A stretch of DNA of 64,000 nucleotides from Paracoccus denitrificans (GTDB lineage Bacteria; Pseudomonadota; Alphaproteobacteria; Rhodobacterales; Rhodobacteraceae), in assembly GCA_005768755.1 (NCBI GenBank), contig VAFL01000003.1, forward strand, positions 259,549-323,548. Direction: 5' to 3'. Within the stretch, counting starts at the first letter, position 1. Every line of letters begins with the position of its first letter. The notes beneath the pieces were generated by a model that was not told the DNA's origin, made no database searches, and saw only the letters and a list, made by a program, of their open reading frames with translations. Shown piece after piece: positions 32,095 through 41,045 of this stretch. Made by a program: the position numbers and the translations under genes.

Positions 32095-33501
32095 ATGTAT
32101 TACAACGAGATGTTCGACGGCGAACAGGTGCGCGAGGCCTATTCCGGCCTGTCCGACTGGATCGCACGGATGCCGGCCGAGATAAGGCAGTTGAAACAGG
32201 CCGAGGCCGAAGCCCTGTTCCGTCGCATCGGCATCACCTTCGCTGTCTATGGCGAAGGCGGCGATCCTGATCGTCTGATCCCGTTCGACATGATGCCGCG
32301 CGTGTTCACGCAGTCCGAATGGCGGCGGCTGGAACGCGGGATCAAGCAGCGCGCCAAGGCATTGAACGCCTTCCTGCGCGACGTCTACGGTCGCGGAGAG
32401 ATCATTCGCGCCGGTCGCATTCCGGGCCGTCTGGTCTATCAGAACGACGCATATGAAAAGGCGCTCGTCGGCTTCGTGCCGCCGCGCGGCGTCTACAGCC
32501 ACATCATCGGCATCGACCTTGTTCGCACCGGGCGTGACGAATTCTTCGTGCTGGAAGACAATTGCCGCACCCCGTCCGGCGTCAGCTATATGCTTGAAAA
32601 CCGCGAAATCATGATGCGCATGTTTCCCGAACTGTTCCGCGGCAACCGGATCGAGCCGGTGGACGGCTATCCCGAATTGTTGCGCAGGACGCTGGAATCG
32701 GTGGCGCCCGCCAAATGCCAGGGCCGTCCGCGTGTCGTGATCCTGACGCCCGGCCACTTCAACAGTGCCTATTACGAACACAGCTTCCTGGCCAATCTGA
32801 TGGGCGTGGAACTGGTCGAAGGCGCCGACCTGTTTGTCGAAGGCGAATTCGTCTACATGCGGACGACGGAAGGGCCCAAAAAGGTCGACGTGATCTATCG
32901 CCGCATTGACGACGCCTTCATCGACCCGTTGTGCTTCCGGCGCGATTCGATGCTGGGCGTGCCTGGGCTGATGGACGTCTATCGTTCGGGCGGTGTGTCG
33001 ATCTGTTCCGCACCGGGCGCGGGCGTGGCCGATGACAAGGCCATATATACCTTCGTCCCCGAGATGGTCCGCTTCTATCTGGGAGAGGAGCCGATCCTGA
33101 AAAATGTCGATACCTGGACGCTTTGGAAGCAGGATGACTACAAGTATGTCATGGATAATCTGGCCGATCTTGTCGTGAAGGAGGTTCACGGATCCGGCGG
33201 ATACGGGATGCTGGTCGGTCCACGATCCACCAAGCAGGAGATCGAGGATTTCCGGAAGGTCATCCAGAAGAACCCGTCGAACTACATCGCCCAACCCACG
33301 CTGTCGCTGTCGACATGCCCGACATTTGTCGAGGAAGGGGTGGCGCCGCGCCATGTCGATCTGCGGCCCTTCTGCCTTTGCGGAGATCGGATCGAGCTTG
33401 TGCCCGGTGGCCTGACGCGCGTGGCGTTGAAGGAAGGCAGTCTTGTCGTGAACTCGTCGCAAGGCGGGGGCGTCAAGGACACTTGGGTCCTGTCGGAATA
33501 A
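32095..33501 (+). CDS. Circularly permuted ATP-grasp protein (Anbu operon)
   Basis: A 468-residue protein of the circularly permuted ATP-grasp type 2 family. Typical sequence: RIGITFAVYGEGGDPDRLIPFDMMPR at the N-terminal side, RGVYSHIIGIDLVRTGRDEFFVLEDNCRTPSGVSYMLENR in the middle, and DLVVKEVHGSGGYGMLVGP toward the end. ATP-grasp enzymes join acids to amines through acyl phosphates. This subgroup is predicted by comparative genomics to make or attach a peptide, but no product is known. First gene of a four-gene operon, 12 bases ahead of the alpha-E gene. Confidence 0.92.
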   Translation: MYYNEMFDGEQVREAYSGLSDWIARMPAEIRQLKQAEAEALFRRIGITFAVYGEGGDPDRLIPFDMMPRVFTQSEWRRLERGIKQRAKALNAFLRDVYGRGEIIRAGRIPGRLVYQNDAYEKALVGFVPPRGVYSHIIGIDLVRTGRDEFFVLEDNCRTPSGVSYMLENREIMMRMFPELFRGNRIEPVDGYPELLRRTLESVAPAKCQGRPRVVILTPGHFNSAYYEHSFLANLMGVELVEGADLFVEGEFVYMRTTEGPKKVDVIYRRIDDAFIDPLCFRRDSMLGVPGLMDVYRSGGVSICSAPGAGVADDKAIYTFVPEMVRFYLGEEPILKNVDTWTLWKQDDYKYVMDNLADLVVKEVHGSGGYGMLVGPRSTKQEIEDFRKVIQKNPSNYIAQPTLSLSTCPTFVEEGVAPRHVDLRPFCLCGDRIELVPGGLTRVALKEGSLVVNSSQGGGVKDTWVLSE

Positions 33502-33512
33502 GGGGGATAGAC

Positions 33513-34460
33513 ATGCTTAGCCGTACCGCATCCAACCTGTTCTGGCTTGGCCGCCATATGGAACGCGCCGAAACCGCCTCGCGGCTGTTCGAGGTGGGCG
33601 CGCGCATCACGCTTCTGCCGAATACGGTCGAAGGCTATCGAAACGAATGGGAATCGCTTCTGCGCGCCTCTGGCTCGTCTGGCAACTTTGCCCGAAGCTA
33701 TTCCGACGTGACCGAGGAGAACATGGAGAAGTTCATGATCTTCGATCGCGATAATCCATCGTCTGTTGCGTCATGTATCCATGATGCACGCGAATCGGGG
33801 CGGATCGTGCGCACCGCCCTGACCAGCCGGGCATGGGACGCGCTGAATGTCGCTTGGCAGGAAATGCGCTCGATGACGCCCGGGCAGGAGGATGCAGCCG
33901 ATCTGGCCGATTTCGTCGCCCGCCACGCCGCGACCGTGCATGGCGCCATCGACGGCACACAACTTCGCAATGACGGGTTTCACTTCATGAAACTTGGCTA
34001 CGCGCTGGAGCGTGCGGATTCGACGGCGCGCGTGCTGGACGTGAAGTATTTCGTCTTGCTGCCTCGGGTCGAATTCGTAGGCTCGGGACTCGACAGCTAT
34101 CAGTGGCAGGTCATCCTGCGCGCCATGTCGGCGCACCGTTCATTCCACTGGGCTTATGGCGAGGATGTCAGTGCGGCCCGCGTCGCCCATTTTCTGATCC
34201 TGAACGGAGAGGCGCCGCGCGCACTGATCACCTCGGTCAACGAGGCGCTCTGGCATCTCGACGCTCTGGTGCGGCGCTACGGCAAGGATGTTCCGCGTAC
34301 CGCACGCGACAGGGCGCAGGCGCTGGCGGATCGGCTGACCGAGATGGATATCGACGAGATCTTCGATGAAGGTCTGCACGAATTCCTGACTGACTTCATA
34401 ATCGAGATCGGCCAGATCGCAAATTGCGTTCAGGCTGACTATTTTCACGGCAGGGGCTGA
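33513..34460 (+). CDS. Alpha-E domain protein (Anbu operon)
   Basis: A 315-residue mostly helical protein starting MLSRTASNLFWLGRHMERAETASRLFEVG, the invariant opening of the alpha-E family. The later YALERADSTARVLDVKYFVLLP is also typical. No enzyme activity is known. The ATG at 33513 has AGGGGGA upstream; an open frame from 33315 only overlaps the previous gene. It is placed, as in many proteobacteria, between the ATP-grasp and transglutaminase genes; 2 bases separate it from the latter. Confidence 0.93.
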   Translation: MLSRTASNLFWLGRHMERAETASRLFEVGARITLLPNTVEGYRNEWESLLRASGSSGNFARSYSDVTEENMEKFMIFDRDNPSSVASCIHDARESGRIVRTALTSRAWDALNVAWQEMRSMTPGQEDAADLADFVARHAATVHGAIDGTQLRNDGFHFMKLGYALERADSTARVLDVKYFVLLPRVEFVGSGLDSYQWQVILRAMSAHRSFHWAYGEDVSAARVAHFLILNGEAPRALITSVNEALWHLDALVRRYGKDVPRTARDRAQALADRLTEMDIDEIFDEGLHEFLTDFIIEIGQIANCVQADYFHGRG

Positions 34461-34462
34461 AC

Positions 34463-35275
34463 ATGCGGCTCAAGATCACACATCATTCGGTTTACAATTA
34501 CGAACAGCCCGTTCAGTTCGGGGTGCAAAGCCTGCGGCTGACGCCGTCGGTCTTTCAGGGCCAGAAGGTCATGGACTGGACCATCAGCATGGGCGATGCA
34601 GGCGAAGCGGGCGCGGGCTTTCGCGACGGCGCAGGCGACTGGGTTCAGCTTTGGACGCTGCGCGGCCCGGTCCAGCAGGTGCCGGTCCGCATCGAGGGTA
34701 TCGTGGAAACGACAGACCTCGCCGGCGTGCTGAAGGGTCATCGCGAAATGATCAATCCGCTGGCCTATCTGCGCAATACAGACGCAACGGAACCTGACGA
34801 GGCGCTTCGGGATCTGGCGGCCGGACCTTCTGCCGATCTGTCGCCGCTTGACCGGGCGCATGAGCTTTCGCGGATCGTCTATGACAATGTCGCTTACCAA
34901 AGCGGCGTGACAGATCTGAACACCTCGGCGGCAGAGGCGTTGGCGATCGGCGCGGGCGTTTGCCAGGATCATGCGCAGGTGCTGATGACGCTGGCCCGGC
35001 TTCGTGACATGCCCGCGCGCTATGTTTCCGGCTATCTTCACGCGGATGCAGAAGGGCTTGCCCATGAGGCCGCGCACGCCTGGGCCGAGATATTCGTCGA
35101 AGGCCTGGGCTGGGTTGGTTTCGACGCCGCCAATCGCACCTGTCCGAACGATCTTTATGTGCGCACGGGGTCCGGCCTTGATGCCCGCGACGCGGCGCCG
35201 ATCCGTGGCGTTACCGTCATGGGGGGCGCAGAAAAGCTGGACGTGCAGGTTGCAGTCGAGAAGGTCGACGCGTAA
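34463..35275 (+). CDS. Transglutaminase-like cysteine protease (Anbu operon)
   Basis: A 270-residue protein with the N-terminal beta domain (LKITHHSVYNYEQPVQFGVQSLRLTPSVF) and the transglutaminase core. The catalytic Cys lies in AIGAGVCQDHAQVLMTLAR, the His in HEAAHAWAEIFVEGLGWVGFD, and the Asp shortly after (FDAANRT). All three residues are present. It may hydrolyse or form amide bonds on the product of the ATP-grasp partner. It starts 2 bases after the alpha-E stop, so it is tightly co-translated. Confidence 0.93.
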   Translation: MRLKITHHSVYNYEQPVQFGVQSLRLTPSVFQGQKVMDWTISMGDAGEAGAGFRDGAGDWVQLWTLRGPVQQVPVRIEGIVETTDLAGVLKGHREMINPLAYLRNTDATEPDEALRDLAAGPSADLSPLDRAHELSRIVYDNVAYQSGVTDLNTSAAEALAIGAGVCQDHAQVLMTLARLRDMPARYVSGYLHADAEGLAHEAAHAWAEIFVEGLGWVGFDAANRTCPNDLYVRTGSGLDARDAAPIRGVTVMGGAEKLDVQVAVEKVDA

Positions 35276-35306
35276 ATTCCCGGATTGACTGTTACACGGG
35301 CTGTCC

Positions 35307-36035
35307 ATGACCTATTGTGTTGCGCTGAAACTGAATGCCGGACTGGTGCTGTTGTCGGACACTCGCACCAATGCCGGGTTGGACAACATATCGACCTATC
35401 GCAAGATGTTCTTCTTTGAAGAGCCTGGCGATCGGGTGATTGCGCTGATGACAGCGGGCAGCCTGTCGGTGACGCAGACCACGATCTCTCGGCTGCAAGA
35501 GGCGATCGAATCGCCCGAGTCGACTGAGCGGACATCAATCATGAAGGCGCAGACGATGTTGGGTGTCGTTGATATCATCGGCGATGCGCTGGCCAGGACG
35601 CGGCGTGAAATCGCGATGCAATGCGCCGACCTGAAGCAAAGCCAGTCCTCGGCCAGTATCATCGTCGCCGGTCAGCGCGAGGGCGGGGACATGCGGCTGT
35701 TCCTGATCTATCCCGAAGGCAATCACATCGAAGCGACCGAAGACACGCCCTATCTACAGATTGGCGAGCATAAATACGGCAAGCCGATCCTCGATCGGGT
35801 CGTGACGCCTGCGACCAGCCTTGAGGATGCGCAGAAGGCAGCACTTCTTTCGATGGATTCGACAATGAAGTCCAACCTGTCAGTCGGCATGCCGCTGGAT
35901 CTGGCCGTGATCGAGGAAGGCGCCTGCCGGGTCAGTGCCAAGCGCCGCATTCTTAAGGGTGACCCGCAGTTTTCGGCCATGTCGATTGCCTGGTCCGAGG
36001 CCCTGCGCGAAGCTTTCGTGCAGATGCCGCTTTAG
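35307..36035 (+). CDS. Anbu proteasome-type peptidase
   Basis: A 242-residue Ntn-hydrolase related to proteasome beta subunits and HslV. It begins MTYCVALKLNAGLVLLSDTRTNAGLDNISTYRKMFFFE; removal of Met exposes Thr, the expected nucleophile, and SDTRTNAG is the subgroup signature. Anbu forms open ring assemblies in other bacteria; its substrates are unknown. There is no unfoldase partner here. Last gene of the operon; its stop overlaps the convergent mutS stop by 4 bases. Confidence 0.92.
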   Translation: MTYCVALKLNAGLVLLSDTRTNAGLDNISTYRKMFFFEEPGDRVIALMTAGSLSVTQTTISRLQEAIESPESTERTSIMKAQTMLGVVDIIGDALARTRREIAMQCADLKQSQSSASIIVAGQREGGDMRLFLIYPEGNHIEATEDTPYLQIGEHKYGKPILDRVVTPATSLEDAQKAALLSMDSTMKSNLSVGMPLDLAVIEEGACRVSAKRRILKGDPQFSAMSIAWSEALREAFVQMPL

Positions 36036-38668
36036 CTTGGCGGCTCTGACAGGCTTTTCAGTTCATAGATCAGATCCAGCGCCTCACGCGGTGTCAGGCT
36101 GTCGGGGTAGATGTCGCGCAGCCGCGTCTCGGCCGCGCTTTCCTTCGGCTTGGCCGTTGCCAATGCCGGCGGCGCTGCGCGGAACAGGGGCAGGTCATCG
36201 ATGATCGCGGCGGGCTTTGCCGCGCCGTCGCGATCACCGGATTCCAGGCTGGCAAGGATGTCGCGGGCGCGGCTTACAACGGCATCCGGCAGTCCCGCCA
36301 GACGCGCCACCTGCACACCGTAAGACCGGTCGGCAGCGCCCTTCTTGACCTCGTGCAGGAAGATCACCTCGCCCTCCCATTCGCGAACCGAGACCGTGGC
36401 GTTATCGACACCGTCCAGCCGGGCGGCAAGTGCCGTCAATTCGTGATAATGCGTGGCGAACAGCGCGCGGCAGCGGTTCACGGCCTGCAGATGCTCCATC
36501 ACCGCCCAGGCAATGGACAGCCCGTCCCAGGTCGCCGTGCCGCGCCCGATTTCATCAAGGATCACAAGGGCACGGTCATCCGCCTGGTTGAGGATCGCTG
36601 CCGTTTCCACCATCTCGACCATGAAGGTGGACCGCCCGCGCGCCAGATCGTCTGCAGCGCCAACGCGGCTGAACAGCTGGCTGACAAGGCCGATATGGGC
36701 GCGGCTGGCGGGAACGAATGAGCCGGCCTGTGCGAGAATGGCGATCAGGGCGTTCTGGCGAAGGAATGTTGATTTACCCGCCATGTTCGGACCGGTCAGC
36801 AGCCAGATTGCGGGTGTATCACCACTGGTCAGCGCGCAGTCATTGGCGACAAAGCTTTCGGATTTCCGGTGCAGTGCGCGTTCGACAACCGGATGTCGCC
36901 CGGCCTCAATCTTGAACGCACGACTGTCATCGACCTGCGGCCGCGTCCAGCCTTCGCCATTCGCCAGATCCGCGAAGGCGGCGGTCAGGTCGATCTCTGC
37001 CAGTGCGCGGGCGGCCTGGGCGATGGGGCCTGCGGCGGCAAGGATCGCGTCGCGCAGGCGGGCGAAAATGCCGCGCTCGATCTCCAGCGCGCGGTCGCGG
37101 GCGTTGAGGATGCGCGTTTCCAGTTCGGAAAGCGGTACGGTGGTGAAACGGACCTGGTTGGCGGTGGTCTGGCGATGAATGAAGGTTTCCGACAATGGCG
37201 GGGCCATCATCTTCTGTGCGTGGGTCGCCGTCGTTTCAATGAAGTAACCGAGGACGTTGTTATGCTTGATCTTCAGGCTGCTGACCCCTGCCAGACCGGC
37301 ATATTCACCCTGCATCTTCGCAATTACGCCGCGCCCTTCATCGCGAAGCTGGCGTGTCTCGTCCAGATCAGCATCGAAGCCCTGTGCCACAAAGCCGCCA
37401 TCGCGCGCCAGAAGCGGCGGCTCGGCCACAAGCGCGTCATCCAGCAGGTCGATCAGATCATCATGGCCGACCAGATCGCGCGCGGCCTCGGCCAGCACGG
37501 CAACGGTGTCATTGCCCAGCATGGCCGCAACGCTGATCGCCTGCGTCAGTCCGGCACGGATTGCCGCCAGATCGCGCGGCCCCCCGCGTTCAAGTGCAAG
37601 CCGTGACAGCGCGCGGTCCATGTCGGGAACGCGGGCAAGCGCGTCGCGCAGATCGGCGGTCAAGCGGGCGTCATCTGCCAGATGGGCCACGGCGTCATGT
37701 CGGGCGTGTATGGTCGCCAGATCGCGGGATGGGGCAGAGATACGGCGTTCCAGCAGCCGCGCACCCGCCGCAGTCGCCGTCCGGTCAATAGCCGACAGAA
37801 GCGAGCCATCGCGCCCGCCAGACAGCGCCTGCGTCAGTTCCAGATTGCGTCGGGTCGCGGCGTCGATCTGAACGTTGCCGGCTGCTTCTTCGCGCATGGG
37901 CGGGCGGATTAGCGGCAGTTGCGCTTTCTGGGTCAGTTCCAGATATGCCGCAAGCGCGCCCATTGCGGCCAGTTCCGCGCGGCTGAAATTCCCAAAACCG
38001 TCCAGCGTTTCGACCTTGAACAGCGTTGCCAGACGGCGGGACGCGGCAGAGGAATCGAAATTCTGCGGTGCCAGTTCAGTCAGCGCCATCCCTGCCTCGG
38101 TCGCCAACTCGTCCAGCCCGCTGCCTTCGACTGCAAGCAACTCTCGGGGCGCGATGCGCGCCAGTTCGGGCGCAAGGCGCGCGGCACTACAGGCCATGAC
38201 CCGCAGCGAGCCCGTCGAGATATCGACCCATGCCAGCGCGCCTTCGTCGCGCACATTCGCGTAGGCCGCCAGAAAATTGTGGCGCCGCGCTTCCAGCAAA
38301 GATTCCTCGGTCAGGGTGCCGGGGGTGACAAGGCGCACCACGTCGCGGGCGACGACGGACTTGCTTCCGCGCTTCTTCGCCTCTGCCGGGTCCTCCATCT
38401 GTTCGGCGATGGCGACGCGAAAGCCTTTGCGGATCAGCGTCAGCAGATAGCTTTCGGCGGCATGGACCGGCACCCCGCACATCGGGATCGGCTGACCTTG
38501 ATGGGTGCCGCGCTTGGTCAGCGCGATGTCGAGTGCGGCCGCAGCAGCCACCGCGTCGTCGAAGAACATCTCGTAGAAATCACCCATGCGATAGAACAGC
38601 AGCGCACCCGGATTGGCCTCGCGGATTGCGAGATACTGGGCCATCATCGGGGTCGGCTGGTCGGTCAT
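36032..38668 (-). CDS. mutS: DNA mismatch repair protein MutS
   Basis: An 878-residue MutS of normal length. The mismatch-reading motif near the N-terminus is FYRMGDFYEMFFDDA, with the F-x-E element (Phe and Glu of DFYEMF). The ATPase carries Walker A GPNMAGKST and the following LDEIGRGTATWDGLSIAWA, with the DE pair of Walker B. The C-terminal helix-turn-helix region follows (TPREALDLIYELKSL). It detects mispairs and starts repair with MutL, which is not in this window. It is convergent with the Anbu operon. Confidence 0.98.
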   Translation of the reverse strand: MTDQPTPMMAQYLAIREANPGALLFYRMGDFYEMFFDDAVAAAAALDIALTKRGTHQGQPIPMCGVPVHAAESYLLTLIRKGFRVAIAEQMEDPAEAKKRGSKSVVARDVVRLVTPGTLTEESLLEARRHNFLAAYANVRDEGALAWVDISTGSLRVMACSAARLAPELARIAPRELLAVEGSGLDELATEAGMALTELAPQNFDSSAASRRLATLFKVETLDGFGNFSRAELAAMGALAAYLELTQKAQLPLIRPPMREEAAGNVQIDAATRRNLELTQALSGGRDGSLLSAIDRTATAAGARLLERRISAPSRDLATIHARHDAVAHLADDARLTADLRDALARVPDMDRALSRLALERGGPRDLAAIRAGLTQAISVAAMLGNDTVAVLAEAARDLVGHDDLIDLLDDALVAEPPLLARDGGFVAQGFDADLDETRQLRDEGRGVIAKMQGEYAGLAGVSSLKIKHNNVLGYFIETTATHAQKMMAPPLSETFIHRQTTANQVRFTTVPLSELETRILNARDRALEIERGIFARLRDAILAAAGPIAQAARALAEIDLTAAFADLANGEGWTRPQVDDSRAFKIEAGRHPVVERALHRKSESFVANDCALTSGDTPAIWLLTGPNMAGKSTFLRQNALIAILAQAGSFVPASRAHIGLVSQLFSRVGAADDLARGRSTFMVEMVETAAILNQADDRALVILDEIGRGTATWDGLSIAWAVMEHLQAVNRCRALFATHYHELTALAARLDGVDNATVSVREWEGEVIFLHEVKKGAADRSYGVQVARLAGLPDAVVSRARDILASLESGDRDGAAKPAAIIDDLPLFRAAPPALATAKPKESAAETRLRDIYPDSLTPREALDLIYELKSLSEPPS

Positions 38669-38763
38669 GGGCGCCTCCTTAACGGGATGGTTCTAACGCA
38701 TCACACGGTGATTGCCAGACCGCGCAGGCTGGGGCAGGCTGATCCCATCAGGGAGGACATGCG

Positions 38764-39600
38764 ATGAAATATGCGATTGCGATACTGGCGTTGTCGGGGG
38801 GCCAAGCCTTGGCCGACTGCCCGGCGCCCGAGGCGATGTATGCCGCCGCCGAAGGCTGGATGGCGGGCGAGCGGCTGGCCGATCCGGGCGTCGCGAACAT
38901 GCAGGATGCCGCCTGCGCCTATAATTCCTATCGCGAGCGGCTGGAGGATGATCTGGGTCGCCCGGTTGGGGTGAAGGTCGGCTTCACCTCGAAACCTGCA
39001 CAGGAAAAGTTCGGGGTCGATGCGCCTGTGGCGGGCGCGCTGTTTCAGCCGATGCTGCTGGAAAATGGTGCGGCCGTCAGCATGAGCGGATCTCGCACCC
39101 CGTTTTATGAGGCCGATCTGATCGTTACTGTTGCTGATCCTGCCGCTTTGGCGGCCGCCAAAACGCGCGAGGAAGCGGCGGCTGCCCTTGGCGATGTGCA
39201 GGCATTCGTCGAACTGCCCGACATGGCGCTGGCGGAGGGTTTGAAACCCACTGGCCCGATCATGGCTTCTTACGGCGTGATCCCGTGGCGCGGTGTATTG
39301 GGCGATTCTGTCGCGATGTCTGATCTGGCTGATCCCGTTGCAGATCTTGGCGCGCTGACGGCAACGCTTAAGACAGATGGCGAGGTCGTGGACGAAGCCA
39401 CCGGCGCGTCGCTGCTGGGGCATCCACTGGACGTGGTGCTGTGGCTGGTCGGGCAGGGCGGGTTCGATCTGTCCGAAGGCTCGGTCATCTCGCTGGGTTC
39501 GCTTGGCGCTCTGCATCCCGCCACGCCGGGGCTGGCGGTGCAGGCGGATTACATGATCGGCGGAAAGCCCCTGTCGGTGTCGCTGACGACCGTCGAATGA
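38764..39600 (+). CDS. Exported 2-keto-4-pentenoate hydratase-like (FAH fold) protein
   Basis: A 278-residue protein of the MhpD/hydratase branch: VGVKVGFTSKPAQEKFGVDAPVAGALFQPML, FYEADLIVTV, LGDVQAFVELPDM and VISLGSLGAL. Family members are cytoplasmic metal enzymes, usually about 260 residues. This one has an extra N-terminal signal peptide (MKYAIAILALSGGQALA) and would be periplasmic. Where MhpD enzymes have an E-x-E metal pair, the sequence reads E-A-D; the third acidic ligand position looks kept (FVELPD). Activity is therefore open. It starts 95 bases from divergent mutS. A truncated VOC remnant follows directly in the same frame. Confidence 0.75.
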   Translation: MKYAIAILALSGGQALADCPAPEAMYAAAEGWMAGERLADPGVANMQDAACAYNSYRERLEDDLGRPVGVKVGFTSKPAQEKFGVDAPVAGALFQPMLLENGAAVSMSGSRTPFYEADLIVTVADPAALAAAKTREEAAAALGDVQAFVELPDMALAEGLKPTGPIMASYGVIPWRGVLGDSVAMSDLADPVADLGALTATLKTDGEVVDEATGASLLGHPLDVVLWLVGQGGFDLSEGSVISLGSLGALHPATPGLAVQADYMIGGKPLSVSLTTVE

Positions 39601-39612
39601 CCGAGGGGGTGG

Positions 39613-39783
39613 AGCCATACCATTTTCACCTGCCGCCAGCTGGGTCTGGCCGTCCGCGAAAGCCGCCCGAGGCTTGAGGGTGAGGTGCGATCACTCTACT
39701 TTCACGATGCAGACAACCACCTGTTCGAACTGCATAACGGGACCGTGGCAGAGCGGTTGGCAAGATATGCGCAGGGTAGTTAA
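39613..39783 (+). pseudogene. 5'-truncated VOC (glyoxalase/fosfomycin-resistance type) remnant
   Basis: Reading in the frame starting at 39613, the sequence encodes a 56-residue C-terminal piece of a VOC protein: LGLAVRESRPRLEGEVRSLYF, HDADNHLFELHNG and TVAERLARYAQGS, then TAA. SLYF.D.DNHLFELH.GT...RL..Y is a strong family signature with the metal-ligand Glu. There is no start codon in the matching part and no N-terminal half; the TGA of the hydratase-like gene lies 12 bases upstream in the same frame. So it is a decayed or truncated gene, not expressed as an independent VOC protein. Confidence 0.75.
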
Positions 39784-40028
39784 TCGTAAGGGGTCCTGCG
39801 TCCAGCGTGTATATCCGTCCACCAATTGAAGCGCACGCCTCGCCGGATCGGCAGCCACCCCTTATGACTGCCAGTTTTTCAGTATGCGGATCGTCTGAAC
39901 GGCCAATTCCGAAGGTCGCTAAGCAACGGGGAGGTCGGACTTAAATAAGCCAACCTGCGAAGTGCACTCTGACCGCAAAGGTGCAGTTGCCTTCGTCAAT
40001 GTAGGGGATGACGTTATATTTCTAACGC

Positions 40029-40054
40029 AAAAAGCAGCCCAAAGGCTGCTTTTT
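40029..40054. terminator. Terminator downstream of tRNA-Lys
   Basis: AAAAAGCAGCC, short loop, GGCTGCTTTT: 11-base stem flanked by A-run and T-run. On the minus strand it lies 7 bases after the tRNA end and gives a T-run, so it ends the tRNA transcript. Confidence 0.85.
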
Positions 40055-40060
40055 GATAAT

Positions 40061-40136
40061 TGGTGAGCCCAACAGGATTCGAACCTGTGACCCACTGATT
40101 AAAAGTCAGTTGCTCTACCAACTGAGCTATGGGCCC
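40061..40136 (-). tRNA. tRNA-Lys(UUU)
   Basis: A 76-base tRNA on the minus strand. The acceptor stem pairs GGGCCCA with TGGGCTC, CCA is encoded, the D-arm reads AGCTCAGTTGGTAGAGC, and the T-arm contains GGTTCGAATCC. The anticodon loop CTTTTAA gives anticodon TTT for lysine. Confidence 0.97.
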
Positions 40137-40229
40137 ACACTGGGGGGCTTCCTAGTTTCACCGAAACAAAGGGTCAAGCGCTAAAGCACCTATCTGGTGA
40201 AATCTTTTTTCGCGACTTATATGGGTCGC

Positions 40230-41045
40230 ATGGAACACGCCCGCACCCCCGGCCTGCCGTTCATGAAGATGCACGGGCTTGGCAATGATTTCGTCGTGAT
40301 CGATTTGCGTCACGGCCTTGACGCGCCCGACGCCGCGACAATTGCGGCGATCGCCGATCGGCATTTCGGGGTCGGGTTCGATCAGTTTGCGACCATCGAG
40401 CAGGATGAGCTTGCCGATGCGCATCTTGTCTTTTTCAATGCCGATGGCTCTCGTTCCGCTGCCTGCGGCAATGCCACGCGCTGTATCGCCCGCTTTCTGA
40501 TGGACGGGTCGGGTAAACAAAGCCTGCGGCTGCGTACAGACCACGCGGTTCTGCTGGCCGAAGACGAAGGCAACGGGCTGACCAGGGTCAACATGGGGGA
40601 ACCGGTTCTTGACTGGCGGGCAATCCCTTTGGCCGAAGATGTCGACATTGACCATCTGCCTATCCTTGGCGATCCGGTCGCCACTGGCATGGGTAATCCC
40701 CATTTGACGTTCTTTGTGGATAACGTTGATTCTGTTGATCTTGACCGCTTCGGGCCAGAGCACGAGACCCATCCCCTTTATCCAGAGCGCACGAATGTCG
40801 AAGTGGTGCAGATCCTCTCGGCTGACGAAATCAAGCTGCGCATATGGGAACGCGGTACCGGGCCGACCCTGGCATCGGGGTCCTGTTCCTGTGCCGCTGC
40901 CGTCGCTGCTGCGCGGCGCGGGCTGACCGGGCGCAAGGTCACTGTCCATGTGCCGGGCGGGGAATTGCAGATCGACTGGCGCGATGACGGGGTCTGGATG
41001 ACCGGTCCGACCGCGCATGTTTTTGACGGGGTCTGGCGGGGATGA
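40230..41045 (+). CDS. dapF: Diaminopimelate epimerase
   Basis: Converts L,L- to meso-diaminopimelate for lysine and peptidoglycan. The two active-site cysteines lie in SAACGNATRC and in SGSCSCAAAVAA, and the start matches the family (FMKMHGLGNDFVVIDLR). With the ATG at 40230 the protein is 271 residues, close to the usual 274. Upstream in-frame starts at 40221 (ATG) and 40197 (GTG) cannot be excluded; none has a good ribosome-binding site. Its stop overlaps the mtaB start by ATGA. Confidence 0.96.
   Translation: MEHARTPGLPFMKMHGLGNDFVVIDLRHGLDAPDAATIAAIADRHFGVGFDQFATIEQDELADAHLVFFNADGSRSAACGNATRCIARFLMDGSGKQSLRLRTDHAVLLAEDEGNGLTRVNMGEPVLDWRAIPLAEDVDIDHLPILGDPVATGMGNPHLTFFVDNVDSVDLDRFGPEHETHPLYPERTNVEVVQILSADEIKLRIWERGTGPTLASGSCSCAAAVAAARRGLTGRKVTVHVPGGELQIDWRDDGVWMTGPTAHVFDGVWRG

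Noticed and set aside
32056..33462. Open frame of 468 codons antisense to the ATP-grasp gene of the Anbu operon
   Set aside because: Mirror frame of a clearly conserved gene; no start signal or family resemblance.
39784..40028. Search for an integrase or attachment repeat beside tRNA-Lys
   Set aside because: No integrase frame and no direct repeat of the tRNA 3' end was found in the window.
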